Of a DNA stretch of 64,000 bases, positions 35,673-43,349 are shown piece by piece (within the stretch, counting starts at the first letter, position 1; the number at the start of each line of letters is the position of its first letter). The DNA is taken from contig NZ_JAFCJZ010000018.1 in assembly GCF_018130765.1 (NCBI RefSeq), positions 110,065 through 174,064 on the forward strand, written 5' to 3'. Origin of the DNA: Bradyrhizobium iriomotense (lineage in GTDB: Bacteria; Pseudomonadota; Alphaproteobacteria; Rhizobiales; Xanthobacteraceae). The notes beneath the pieces are model-generated. The model searched no databases. It was not told the origin of the DNA and saw only the letters and a program-made list of their open reading frames with translations. A program made the translations under genes and the position numbers.

Positions 35673-35849
35673 ATGTTGCTCACGTCACTGAGCCTGTTCC
35701 GCCAGCCCCTGACCTTCGTCGCCAGCAAATGGCAGACGCTGGTGAGGGTCGCCGGCAACCCCTACCGCCCGGAGCTGCACTACATGCGCGGGCCTGGCCC
35801 GAAATGGCGCGCCAAGTATCAGGCCAGCCGGCTCGACCGCTCGCTCTGA
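35673..35849 (+). CDS. Small hypothetical basic protein
   Basis: The 58-aa protein, 10 bases after the DUF6894 gene and probably co-transcribed, has no family I recognise. It is Arg/Lys-rich (about 10 basic residues) with a Tyr-Arg-Pro-rich second half (NPYRPELHYMRGPGPKWRAKY). There is no signal peptide and no membrane helix. It ends near a palindromic repeat and is convergent with the frameshifted hydratase gene. Confidence 0.45.
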   Translation: MLLTSLSLFRQPLTFVASKWQTLVRVAGNPYRPELHYMRGPGPKWRAKYQASRLDRSL

Positions 35850-35883
35850 GCGCCGCGCCTTCCAGGCTGATTTCCGTCTCCTC

Positions 35884-35918
35884 CGCATCATGGCCGGGCT
35901 TGTCCCGGCCATGATGCG
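35884..35918. repeat. Palindromic intergenic repeat
   Basis: Perfect 15-bp arms (CGCATCATGGCCGGG and its complement) around a 5-base loop. It lies between the convergent genes ending at 35849 and 35939. Sequences of this GC-rich CATGGCCGGG type recur in Bradyrhizobium intergenic DNA. It may also act as a two-way terminator stem, though no T run follows. Confidence 0.75.
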
Positions 35919-35938
35919 TTTGGGGGACGGCAGCCCCT

Positions 35939-36705
35939 TCACTGTCCCGTAAACCTCGCCTTGCGTTTCTCGACGAAGGCATTGCGGCCTTCGACGGCAT
36001 CCGCGCTCTTGCGGCCTGAAGCTCGATCTCACGGCGGAACTGCGCTTCATAAGTCGCGTGCTCGCTCTCCTCGACCAGCGCGCGGGTTGCGACCAAAGCG
36101 CGCGTCGGGCCCTCCGCCAGGCGGCGCGCCAGCACCAGCGCCTCGTCCATCAGCTTCGCGTCGTCGACGACCTGCCGCACCAGACCGATCTCCTGGGCGT
36201 GCTCGGCCGTCAGCGGCTCGTTGAGCAGCATCAGCTCGAGCGCCCGCTGTCGGCCGACCAGGCGCGGCAGCAGCCAGGTCGAGCCGAGATCGGGCACCAG
36301 CGCGATGCGGCTGAACACCTGGATGAAGCTCGCCGAGCGCGCCGCAACGATGATGTCGCCAGCCATCGCGAGGCTGAAGCCGCCGCCGGCCGCCACCCCG
36401 TTGACGGCGACGACGACAGGCACGCTGCATTCTCGCAGCGCCTTGAAGGCCGGCCAGTAGAAGCGCATCACGCCCGCCGCGAGGTCCTCGCCGAGCGCCC
36501 CGGCCGCCTTCAGGTTCTGGCCCGAGCAGAAGCCGCGCCCGGCGCCGGTCAGGATCAGGGCACGCACGCCCTCGTCCTGTGTCATCCCGGTGATGGCGGT
36601 GGCGAGCGCGCCGAGCAGGTCTGGCGTCATCGCGTTCAGGCTCGCGGGCTCGTCGAGGGTCAGAATCCCGACCGCGCCATCCCGCGCTTGTTTCACACCT
36701 GCCAT
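35939..36705 (-). pseudogene. Enoyl-CoA hydratase/isomerase with C-terminal frameshift
   Basis: Residues 1-231 form a normal crotonase: GFCSGQNLKAAG and VVVAVNGVAAGGGFSLAMAGD carry the oxyanion-hole backbone residues, followed by PDLGSTWLLPRLVGRQRA with the catalytic acidic residue region. Near 36011 the frame slips: in the used frame the protein reads QAARARMPSK and then runs through the repeat to a stop at 35680. The alternative frame continues the family's usual ending (KSADAVEGRNAFVEKRKARF) to a stop at 35939-35941. A small deletion not divisible by three in the last 30 codons is the simplest reading; an assembly error is possible. The ATG at 36705 follows AAGGGGAGA. Confidence 0.82.
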
Positions 36706-36827
36706 GTCGCGTCTCCCCTTGGATGTTCTCGTTGGCGGCAATGTGCCATTGTCCGCGCGCTCCGCCAATTGCTGAGCGGGTCAACGCAACGAAGCCAAGA
36801 TAGATAACAAGACAACAAAGCGACACC

Positions 36828-38417
36828 ATGTCTCATCAGTTCAGCCTCGCCCAAACCGTCCGCAAACCCGCCGTCAAGTCCAAGGGCGGTATCGTCGCCG
36901 CGCAGTCGCGGCGGGCGGCCGAGGTGGGAGCGGAGGTGTTGGCGGCGGGCGGCGACTGCGTGGATGCGATCGTGGCAACCACGATGGCACTGAACGTGCT
37001 GGAGCCCTGGAACAGCGGCATCGGCGGCGGCGGCGCGATGGTGCTCTACCGCGCCAAGGAAAATCGCTACGAGGTGATCGACTACGGCATGTGTGCGCCG
37101 CAGAGCGTGCGCGCCGCCGATTATCCCATCACCGGAGACCGCGTCGCTTCGGACCTGTTTCCCTGGCCGCGGGTGAAGGACGATCGCAACGTTCACGGTC
37201 CCGCCGCGATCGCTGTGCCAGGTGTCGTCGCCGGCATGGAGGAGGCGCACCGTCGCCACGCCAGGATGTCGTGGAAAGACCTGGTTGCGCCCGCCGTCAC
37301 CCTCGCCGGCGAGGGCCTGCTGGCCGACTGGTGGACCACACTGACGATCGCGGGTTCGGCCACAGATCTCAGGCGCTATCCCGCGAGCGCGGCAATGTTT
37401 TTGAAGGACGGCCTGCCCCCGAGCCCGCCCTGGAGCATCGAGGCTGAGACACGGCTGCCGCAGGACAATTTGAAGGCGACGCTGTTGCACCTCGCCGAGG
37501 CCGGACCGCGCGATTTCTACCAGGGCGACCTCGCCAAAAGCATCGCCTCCGACATCAAGGCCGATGGCGGCTCGCTGTCGGTGGAGGATCTCGCAGCATT
37601 CCGCAGCCATCTGCGCGAGCCTCTGGCGATCCCCTATCGCGGCGGCAAGGTGTTTGCGACGCCGGAACTCACGGCCGGGCCGACCATGGCGCATGCGCTG
37701 CGCCTGCTGCAGGAAAACCTAAAGCCGTCAGGCACGCCCGACGCTGCCGCCTACGCCGAATATGCGGTGGCTCTGCAAGCGGCCTATCGCGAGCGGCTCA
37801 AGGATATGGGCGATGCCGATGGCAAGCGCTCGCTCGGCGCCGAATATCTCGCGCCCGCCTGCACCACGCATTTCTCCGTGGTCGACCGCGACGGCAACAT
37901 CGCGGCGGTGACGCAGACGCTGCTCTCGTCCTTCGGCTCGAAATACGTGACGCCGCACACCGGCATTCCCATGAACAACGGCATCATGTGGTTCGATCCG
38001 ACACCGGGCACCACCAACTCGCTGGCTCCGGGTAAGCGCTGCCTCACCAACTACACACCCGTCATCGCCGAGACCAAGGACGGCAAGCGCCTCGCGGTCG
38101 GTGCCTCCGGCGGCCGCCGCATCCTGCCTTCGGTCATGCAGCTCGTGTCCTTTGCGATGGATTTCGGCATGGACCTCGATGCCGCCATCCACCAGCCGCG
38201 CATCGATTGCAGCGAAGGCGCGATCGTGCTCGGCGATACCCGCCTGCCGGCGGACGCGCGCAAGGCGCTCGCCGCGCGCTTCGATTACAAGGAGGCACCG
38301 GTGCAGACCCTGCCGATGAAGTTCGCCTGCCCGAGCGTGGTGATGCGCGACGGCGATATCAACTCCGGTGCAGTCGAGATCTTCCAGCCTTGGGCCGATG
38401 CGGTGGCGGAGACCTAG
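36828..38417 (+). CDS. Gamma-glutamyltransferase family protein
   Basis: The 529-aa N-terminal nucleophile hydrolase has the autoprocessing site at CTTHFSVVDRDGN, where the second Thr becomes the new N-terminus of the small subunit (about residue 347). Other family marks are LNVLEPWNSGIGGGGAMVLY, VPGVVAGMEEAH, and ASGGRRILPSVMQ. It transfers or hydrolyses gamma-glutamyl groups, for example from glutathione or gamma-glutamylamines. No clear signal peptide is seen, so the location is uncertain. It lies alone, divergent from the hydratase, near other polyamine/amino-acid genes. Confidence 0.88.
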   Translation: MSHQFSLAQTVRKPAVKSKGGIVAAQSRRAAEVGAEVLAAGGDCVDAIVATTMALNVLEPWNSGIGGGGAMVLYRAKENRYEVIDYGMCAPQSVRAADYPITGDRVASDLFPWPRVKDDRNVHGPAAIAVPGVVAGMEEAHRRHARMSWKDLVAPAVTLAGEGLLADWWTTLTIAGSATDLRRYPASAAMFLKDGLPPSPPWSIEAETRLPQDNLKATLLHLAEAGPRDFYQGDLAKSIASDIKADGGSLSVEDLAAFRSHLREPLAIPYRGGKVFATPELTAGPTMAHALRLLQENLKPSGTPDAAAYAEYAVALQAAYRERLKDMGDADGKRSLGAEYLAPACTTHFSVVDRDGNIAAVTQTLLSSFGSKYVTPHTGIPMNNGIMWFDPTPGTTNSLAPGKRCLTNYTPVIAETKDGKRLAVGASGGRRILPSVMQLVSFAMDFGMDLDAAIHQPRIDCSEGAIVLGDTRLPADARKALAARFDYKEAPVQTLPMKFACPSVVMRDGDINSGAVEIFQPWADAVAET

Positions 38418-38546
38418 AGTCTATTGACGAGAGAGCGTGCCGGCGGTGAACCGCGGACACGTCGCAAGCGCGAATGTGCCAGCACGCGTTGAGCCGATGT
38501 GCGATTGCACATCTAAGCGAGCGTCACGACTCCTCCACATTTGCAA

Positions 38547-38571
38547 GGAACTTAGCTGCACATCGTTCGTT
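38547..38571 (+). promoter_or_regulatory. EcfG (general stress response) promoter
   Basis: GGAAC (38547-38551), 16-base spacer, CGTT (38568-38571). This is an exact match to the alphaproteobacterial EcfG/SigT consensus GGAAC-N16/17-CGTT. It lies about 40 bases before the ATG of the His-rich small protein at 38611. An inverted repeat CGTTCG-N5-CGAACG overlaps the -10 element. Confidence 0.7.
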
Positions 38572-38610
38572 CATCGAACGGACAAGTGCGCTCGCCCCAC
38601 TGGAGGACAC

Positions 38611-38841
38611 ATGAAGAAACTTGCGCTCGCCGCGTCGCTGATCGTTGCAGCCGGCCTCACACTCACGAGCCCCGTGATGGCCAAGGGCGGCCATGGCGGC
38701 GGACACGGTCATGGTCATGGCTATAGCCATTCGATGGGCCATCATCACCATGGCACGCCGCCCGGATGGTACCATGGGCGCAAGGTCGGCTGGCGCGGTC
38801 ACGGCTGCCCGCCCGGACTGTGGAAGCAGGGCCGCTGCTGA
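38611..38841 (+). CDS. Small exported His/Gly-rich protein
   Basis: The 76-aa protein has a signal peptide (MKKLALAASLIVAAG through VMA, about 25 residues). The mature part is Gly/His-rich (GGHGGGHGHGHGY, then MGHHHHG) and ends PPGLWKQGRC with two Cys. Eleven or more His residues suggest metal binding, perhaps nickel, zinc or copper. TGGAGG precedes the ATG. With an EcfG promoter upstream and a terminator just downstream it is a single-gene stress-induced unit. Function is unknown. Confidence 0.78.
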   Translation: MKKLALAASLIVAAGLTLTSPVMAKGGHGGGHGHGHGYSHSMGHHHHGTPPGWYHGRKVGWRGHGCPPGLWKQGRC

Positions 38842-38860
38842 CGCAACCTGCAATTCCTGC

Positions 38861-38893
38861 AAGGCACCGCCCGTAACGAGGCGGCGCCTTTTT
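38861..38893 (+). terminator. Rho-independent terminator
   Basis: Stem AAGGC-A-CCGCC / GGCGG-C-GCCTT with one mismatch and an 8-base loop, followed directly by further T residues (GCCTTTTT). It ends the 38611 gene, and its far side overlaps the stop codon of the convergent oxidase gene. Confidence 0.7.
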
Positions 38894-40175
38894 AAATGCC
38901 CAGCCGGTCCCGCACGCGACCCGCGATCACCGCGGTGGTCACGCCGACCGGCCAGAACGCATGCATCGGGATCGGCTTGATGCCGGTCACGGGCATGTCG
39001 ATCTCGGCCTTGACGCCACCGATCAGCCGTCGAGCAAGCTGCGCGCCCATCGCGGTCGAGAGCGCAACGCCGCGGCCGTTGCAGCCGAGCGAGATCAGGA
39101 TGCTCTCCGCGGGCTCGTGCACGTGTGGATAGTGATCCTTGGTAATGGCGAGCCGGCTATTCCAGCCATGGGTCCAGGCGACGCCCTTGAGCTGGGGCCA
39201 CAGCCTCTCCGCATAACGCATGAGATAGGCGACGTCGTTCGGCGAGTCGATCCAGCGCATCGGGCCGCGGCCGCCCATCAGAAGGCGGTTCTGCTGGTCG
39301 ATGCGATAATAGACGGTGATGTGGCCACTCTCGTAGAGGACGGGGCGCGTCGGCATGATCGAGCGGGCGACCGCGTCGGAGAGCGGCGCGGTGGCGGCGA
39401 TCGAGGAAAACACCGGCACGATGGTGCGGCGGAGCGCCGGCCAGAGATCGTCGGTAAAGCCGTTGGTCGCAAGTAGCACTTTGTCGGCATGCAAAACCGT
39501 GCGCGGCGTCTCGATGCGCCAGCGCGTGCCCTCGCGGCGCAGTGATAACGCCGGCGTTTCGCCATGGACTTTCGCGCCCGCCGAGATCGCGGCGCGCGCG
39601 AGACCGCGGGCGTAGCTCAGGGGATGCAGATCGCCGCCGCGCGTGTCAAGCATGGCACCGATGTAGCGGTCGGTGCCCGTCATCTCGCGCAGCTGTTCGC
39701 GGTTCAGGTACGACACCGGCATGCCGCGTCGGATGCATTGCTGCGCGGTCTTCTCGATCGCGACCGCGCTGGCCTCATTGTAGGCCGCGCGCAGCGTGCC
39801 GTTCTGCCGCGCCTCGCACGGAATCTGGTAGCGGCGGATCAGGTCGTGCGTGAAATTCGGCGTGCCGTAGGAGAACGCGATCATCCGGCGGCCGAGGTCG
39901 GCGCCGAAGTCGGCTTCGATCTGATCGGGATCGTGCTTCAGGCCGGGATTGGTGTGGCCGCCATTGTTGCCGGATGCCCCCCATCCCGGCTCCTGCGCCT
40001 CCAGCACCAGCGCCTCGACGCCCTGCTCCGCCAGATGCAGCGCCGTGGAAAGCCCGGTGTAACCACCGCCGACGATCGCGACGGAAACGGTCTTGTCCGT
40101 ATCGAGCGGCGGGGTCGCGACCGGCGCAACGGCGGTGTCGGCATAGAGCGAGGGCGGCAGAGGCAGGCGCGTCAT
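38892..40175 (-). CDS. FAD-dependent oxidoreductase, PuuB/gamma-glutamylputrescine-oxidase-like (DAO family)
   Basis: The 427-aa flavoenzyme has the FAD-binding motif VAIVGGGYTGLSTALHLAE near residue 33, then GWGASGNNGGHTNPGL, and the C-terminal ISLGCNGRGVALSTAMG characteristic of the PuuB/OrdL branch of DAO proteins. It would oxidise an amine, such as gamma-glutamylputrescine or a related amino acid, using oxygen. It is transcribed in the same direction as, and 12 bases downstream of, the polar amino acid ABC transporter genes, so it probably uses the imported compound. Confidence 0.85.
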   Translation of the reverse strand: MTRLPLPPSLYADTAVAPVATPPLDTDKTVSVAIVGGGYTGLSTALHLAEQGVEALVLEAQEPGWGASGNNGGHTNPGLKHDPDQIEADFGADLGRRMIAFSYGTPNFTHDLIRRYQIPCEARQNGTLRAAYNEASAVAIEKTAQQCIRRGMPVSYLNREQLREMTGTDRYIGAMLDTRGGDLHPLSYARGLARAAISAGAKVHGETPALSLRREGTRWRIETPRTVLHADKVLLATNGFTDDLWPALRRTIVPVFSSIAATAPLSDAVARSIMPTRPVLYESGHITVYYRIDQQNRLLMGGRGPMRWIDSPNDVAYLMRYAERLWPQLKGVAWTHGWNSRLAITKDHYPHVHEPAESILISLGCNGRGVALSTAMGAQLARRLIGGVKAEIDMPVTGIKPIPMHAFWPVGVTTAVIAGRVRDRLGI

Positions 40176-40187
40176 GGCGAAGTCCGG

Positions 40188-40919
40188 TCAGAGCGGATGC
40201 AGCACGCGGCGCAGGAAGTCCTGCGTCCGCGCGTGCTGCGGTTGATTGAGCACCGATTTCGCGGGTCCCTGCTCGACAATGACACCGCCGTCGATGAACA
40301 GCACGCGGTCGGCGACGTCGCGGGCAAAGCCCATCTCGTGGGTGACCACCACCATGGTCATGCCGTCGTCGGCGAGCTTGCGCATCACGCCGAGGACGTC
40401 GCCGACCAGTTCGGGATCGAGCGCCGAGGTCGGCTCGTCGAACAGGATCGCCTTGGGCTGCATCGCCAGCGCCCGCGCGATCGCGACGCGCTGCTGCTGG
40501 CCGCCGGAGAGCTGCGGCGGATGCGCGTCGGCCTTCTCGGCAAGCCCGACCTGGGCAAGCAGCGCGCGGCCACGCTCGAGCACCTGGGCACGCGGCTCCT
40601 TCTTCACGAAGAGCGGACCTTCGACCACGTTCTCCAGCGCGGTGCGATGCGGGAACAGGTTGAAGCGCTGGAACACCATCGACACCTGGGTGCGGATGTT
40701 CACGATCGACGGCGCGTCACGGTCGACCTTCAATCCCTCGACGCTGATCTCGCCGCGGTCATAGCTTTCGAGACCGTTGATGCAGCGCAGGATGGTGGAC
40801 TTGCCGGATCCTGATGGCCCGATGATGCAGACCACCTCGCCCTTCTCGACGGAGGCCGTGATGCCCTTGAGCACCTCGACCTTGCCAAAGCTCTTGTGGA
40901 CGTCGCTCAGCTCGATCAT
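40188..40919 (-). CDS. Polar amino acid ABC transporter ATP-binding protein
   Basis: The 243-aa ATPase is of the GlnQ/HisP class. Walker A is GPSGSGKST near residue 34, the signature is LSGGQQQRVAIARAL, and Walker B is ILFDEPTSALDPE, followed by the H-loop in VVVTHEMGFARDV. Its ATG overlaps the permease stop by ATGA (40916-40919). It energises uptake through the permease at 40916 with the binding protein at 41598. Confidence 0.92.
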   Translation of the reverse strand: MIELSDVHKSFGKVEVLKGITASVEKGEVVCIIGPSGSGKSTILRCINGLESYDRGEISVEGLKVDRDAPSIVNIRTQVSMVFQRFNLFPHRTALENVVEGPLFVKKEPRAQVLERGRALLAQVGLAEKADAHPPQLSGGQQQRVAIARALAMQPKAILFDEPTSALDPELVGDVLGVMRKLADDGMTMVVVTHEMGFARDVADRVLFIDGGVIVEQGPAKSVLNQPQHARTQDFLRRVLHPL

Positions 40920-41569
40920 CGCTTGCCGGCCCGCTTCTCGAAGTGACGGACCAGCAGGATCAGCGGAATGCTCATGGTGAGATACATCAGCGCAACCAGC
41001 GTGAACACGTTGGTGTTCTTGAAGGTCGAGGACGCGATCAGCTTGCCCTGCAGCGCAAGCTCGGCGACCGTGATGGTCGAGGCCTGCGAAGAGTCCTTCA
41101 GCATCATGATCATGACGTTGCCATAGGGCGGCAGCACGATGCGCACCGCCTGCGGCAGCACCACGCGGCGCATGGTCAGCCACCAGCCCATGCCGATCGA
41201 CTGCGCCGCCTCGATCTGCCCCTTGTCGATCGCCTCGATGCCGGCGCGGAAGTTTTCCGCCTGATAGGCCGAGTACGCAATGCCGAGCCCGAGGATGGCG
41301 GCCTGCAAGGCCGACAGCGTGACGCCGAGATCCGGCATCACGAAGTAGAGGTAGAACAAGAGCACGATGATCGGGATGCCGCGGATCACGTTGATCAGAC
41401 TGGCGCTGAGCATCGACAGCGCCTTGATGCCGGAGACCCGCATCATCGCCCAGACGAGCCCGAGCACCGTCGAGAGCAGCAGCGAGCCGATGGTGACGAC
41501 GATCGTCAACGCGACGCCGTTCATCAGGATCGGGAAGAACTCGGCGGCGTCGTGCCAGAAGCCTTTCAT
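40916..41569 (-). CDS. Polar amino acid ABC transporter permease
   Basis: The 217-aa inner-membrane protein has about five helices. The transporter-family EAA loop is IEAAQSIGMGWWLTMRRVVLPQ near residue 125, which contacts the ATPase. Only one permease gene is present, so the channel is probably a homodimer. It lies 28 bases after the binding-protein gene and overlaps the ATPase gene. Confidence 0.92.
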   Translation of the reverse strand: MKGFWHDAAEFFPILMNGVALTIVVTIGSLLLSTVLGLVWAMMRVSGIKALSMLSASLINVIRGIPIIVLLFYLYFVMPDLGVTLSALQAAILGLGIAYSAYQAENFRAGIEAIDKGQIEAAQSIGMGWWLTMRRVVLPQAVRIVLPPYGNVMIMMLKDSSQASTITVAELALQGKLIASSTFKNTNVFTLVALMYLTMSIPLILLVRHFEKRAGKR

Positions 41570-41597
41570 CGGGCAGCCTTCGATCAGTCTCTATCGA

Positions 41598-42356
41598 TCA
41601 GCCTTGCGCCTTCTGGCCCCATTTCTCGAGGATCTTGTCGATGGTGCCGTTGGCCTTCAGCTTCGCCAGCGAGGCATTGATCTTGCCGAGCAGTGCGGTC
41701 TCGCCCTTGCGCACGCCGATGCCGACCGAGCCGACGGTGACGGGCTTGTAGCTGTCGACGAGACGCACGTCGGGGAAACCGCCCTGCTTCAGGTTATAGG
41801 CGAGGATGGGATAGTCGGCGAAGCCAGCCTTGAGACGGCCGGTGTTCACGTCGCGCAGGATGTCGGGGATGGTGTCGTAGGCCTTCACGTCCGCGAACAG
41901 GCCGGACTTCTTCAGCGCATCGACGAAGGCGGTGCCGACCTGGGCGCCGACGGTCTCGCCCTTCAGGTCCTCCTGTGCAGCGTAGGCCTTGGCATCGCCC
42001 TTAGGCACCACGAGGCCTTCACCATAGGTGTAGATCGGGTCGGAGAAGTCGACGACTTCTTTCCGCGGCGCGGTGATGAACATCGCAGCAGCAATGATGT
42101 CGATCTTGCTCGAGGTCAGCGACGGGATCAGCGCGGAGAACGCCATCGGCTCGATCTGCACGTTGAGACCGGCGTCCTTGCCGACCTCGGTGATGATATC
42201 GACCATGATGCCCTGAATGGTGTTGGTCTTGGTGTCGAGGAAGGTGAAGGGAATGCCTGTCGGCGTCGAGCCGACCTTCAGCACCTGCTGCGCCGAGCCA
42301 GGCGCGGCGGCAAACAGCGCGAGCGCCGCGACTGCGGCCTGAACAAAACGCTTCAT
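41598..42356 (-). CDS. Polar amino acid ABC transporter substrate-binding protein
   Basis: The 252-aa periplasmic protein has a signal peptide of about 22 residues (ending APGSAQ). The body is a type II binding fold of the GlnH/ArtJ class: VGSTPTGIPFTFLD, then GIMVDIITEVGKDAG, MFITAPRKEVVDFSDP and GVRKGETALLGKIN. The ATG at 42356 is preceded by a G-rich ribosome site. First gene of the binding protein-permease-ATPase-oxidase operon, divergent from the XRE-cupin regulator at 42519. The ligand may be a polyamine-derived or basic amino acid. Confidence 0.9.
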   Translation of the reverse strand: MKRFVQAAVAALALFAAAPGSAQQVLKVGSTPTGIPFTFLDTKTNTIQGIMVDIITEVGKDAGLNVQIEPMAFSALIPSLTSSKIDIIAAAMFITAPRKEVVDFSDPIYTYGEGLVVPKGDAKAYAAQEDLKGETVGAQVGTAFVDALKKSGLFADVKAYDTIPDILRDVNTGRLKAGFADYPILAYNLKQGGFPDVRLVDSYKPVTVGSVGIGVRKGETALLGKINASLAKLKANGTIDKILEKWGQKAQG

Positions 42357-42438
42357 CGCATCCCCCTTTGGGCCCGACCGAAGCGGCACCCGCAGATGTC
42401 TTGATCGCAGACGTTGCGGGCCAAGCCGTTTCGGCCTA

Positions 42439-42504
42439 TTTTCACCAATATGAAAATTTGGTCACACTTTCGCTAGCGATGCAAGCGGTTTTCATGCACA
42501 TGAA
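42439..42504. promoter_or_regulatory. Candidate operators between the transporter operon and the XRE-cupin gene
   Basis: Two inverted repeats lie in this AT-rich divergent region. The first is TTTTCA-N6-TGAAAA at 42439-42456. The second is TTCATG-CA-CATGAA at 42491-42504, which sits just before the regulator's start. Both are candidate binding sites for the helix-turn-helix protein encoded at 42519. Confidence 0.45.
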
Positions 42505-42518
42505 GGAAGCGGTTTGAC

Positions 42519-43193
42519 GTGAGCGGTGGCAAAAGAATGCGCAAACCGGCTGCCGCAAAGCCGGCCAGGAAGGTGAAAGCCAAGGCCGTCACCAAGCCTG
42601 TCACCAGGCCGGCCGAGCCCGCGATGGATGTCGCCGTCGGCCGCCGCATCCGCGACCTCAGGCGCATCAGGCAGTTCTCGCTGGAGACGGTCGCCGCGCG
42701 CACGGACCTGTCGATCGGCTTCCTCAGCCAGATCGAGCGCGGCCTGTCGTCACCATCGCTGCGGGTGCTGGCGACGCTCGCCGACGTGCTCGGTGTCGGC
42801 ATCGCCGCACTGTTCGGCGCGAGCCCGAGCGCCGACGGCGCCTCCGATCAGGTGGTGACACGCGGCCTGCAGCGGCCCGAGCTGAAACTCTGGCGCACGG
42901 GCGTGTCGAAGCAATTGTTGAGTCCGGCCAGCGCCGACAACCGGCTCAACCTGTTCCTGGTGCATCTGGAGCCCGGCGGTTCCACCGGCGACGAGCTTTA
43001 CACCCATGACGGCGAAGAGGCCGGCCTCGTGCTCGAAGGCGAGATGATGCTGACGGTGGACAGCGAGACCTGGTCGCTGAAGACGGGCGACAGCTTTCGG
43101 TTCGCGAGCCGAAGACCGCACCGGTTTTCGAATCCGGCAAATGCTGCGAAAGCGGTAGTGCTGTGGGTGAATTGCGTGACGGCGGCGAGCTGA
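42519..43193 (+). CDS. XRE-family regulator with cupin sensor domain
   Basis: The 224-aa protein has a Lys/Ala-rich N-terminal tail, an XRE helix-turn-helix (about 37-95: GRRIRDLRRIRQFSLETVAA, then LSIGFLSQIERGLSSPS), and a C-terminal cupin barrel (about 130-220: LVHLEPGGSTGDELYTHDGEEAGLV split by strand turns, then FRFASRRPHRFSNP). This is the PuuR-like arrangement used to sense amino compounds. The GTG at 42519 is used; an ATG at 42537 would remove six residues. It is divergent from the ABC-transporter operon, which it probably represses. Confidence 0.87.
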   Translation: MSGGKRMRKPAAAKPARKVKAKAVTKPVTRPAEPAMDVAVGRRIRDLRRIRQFSLETVAARTDLSIGFLSQIERGLSSPSLRVLATLADVLGVGIAALFGASPSADGASDQVVTRGLQRPELKLWRTGVSKQLLSPASADNRLNLFLVHLEPGGSTGDELYTHDGEEAGLVLEGEMMLTVDSETWSLKTGDSFRFASRRPHRFSNPANAAKAVVLWVNCVTAAS

Positions 43194-43200
43194 CGGCTCT

Positions 43201-43341
43201 CCCTCTCCCCGTTCTTACGGGGAGAGGGTTGGGGTGAGGGGCCTCTCTCCGCACAACCAGTCAGAGTGAGACTCGCGGAGACTCCCCCTCACCCGGAATT
43301 TGCTACGCAAATTCCGGCCTCTCCCCGCACGCGGGGAGAGG
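43201..43341. repeat. Mosaic of three palindromic repeats
   Basis: Three perfect hairpins lie between convergent genes. 43201-43228 has 12-bp arms (CCCTCTCCCCGT), 43293-43317 has 11-bp arms (CCGGAATTTGC), and 43318-43341 has 11-bp arms (CCTCTCCCCGC). The first and third share their CCTCTCCCCG core. Repeats of this type are widespread in Bradyrhizobium intergenic DNA. Confidence 0.8.
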
Positions 43342-43349
43342 CGAAGAAA

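Noticed and set aside
35680..35938. C-terminal extension of the enoyl-CoA hydratase frame
   Set aside because: It reads through a palindromic repeat and intergenic DNA after a frameshift and is not a real domain.
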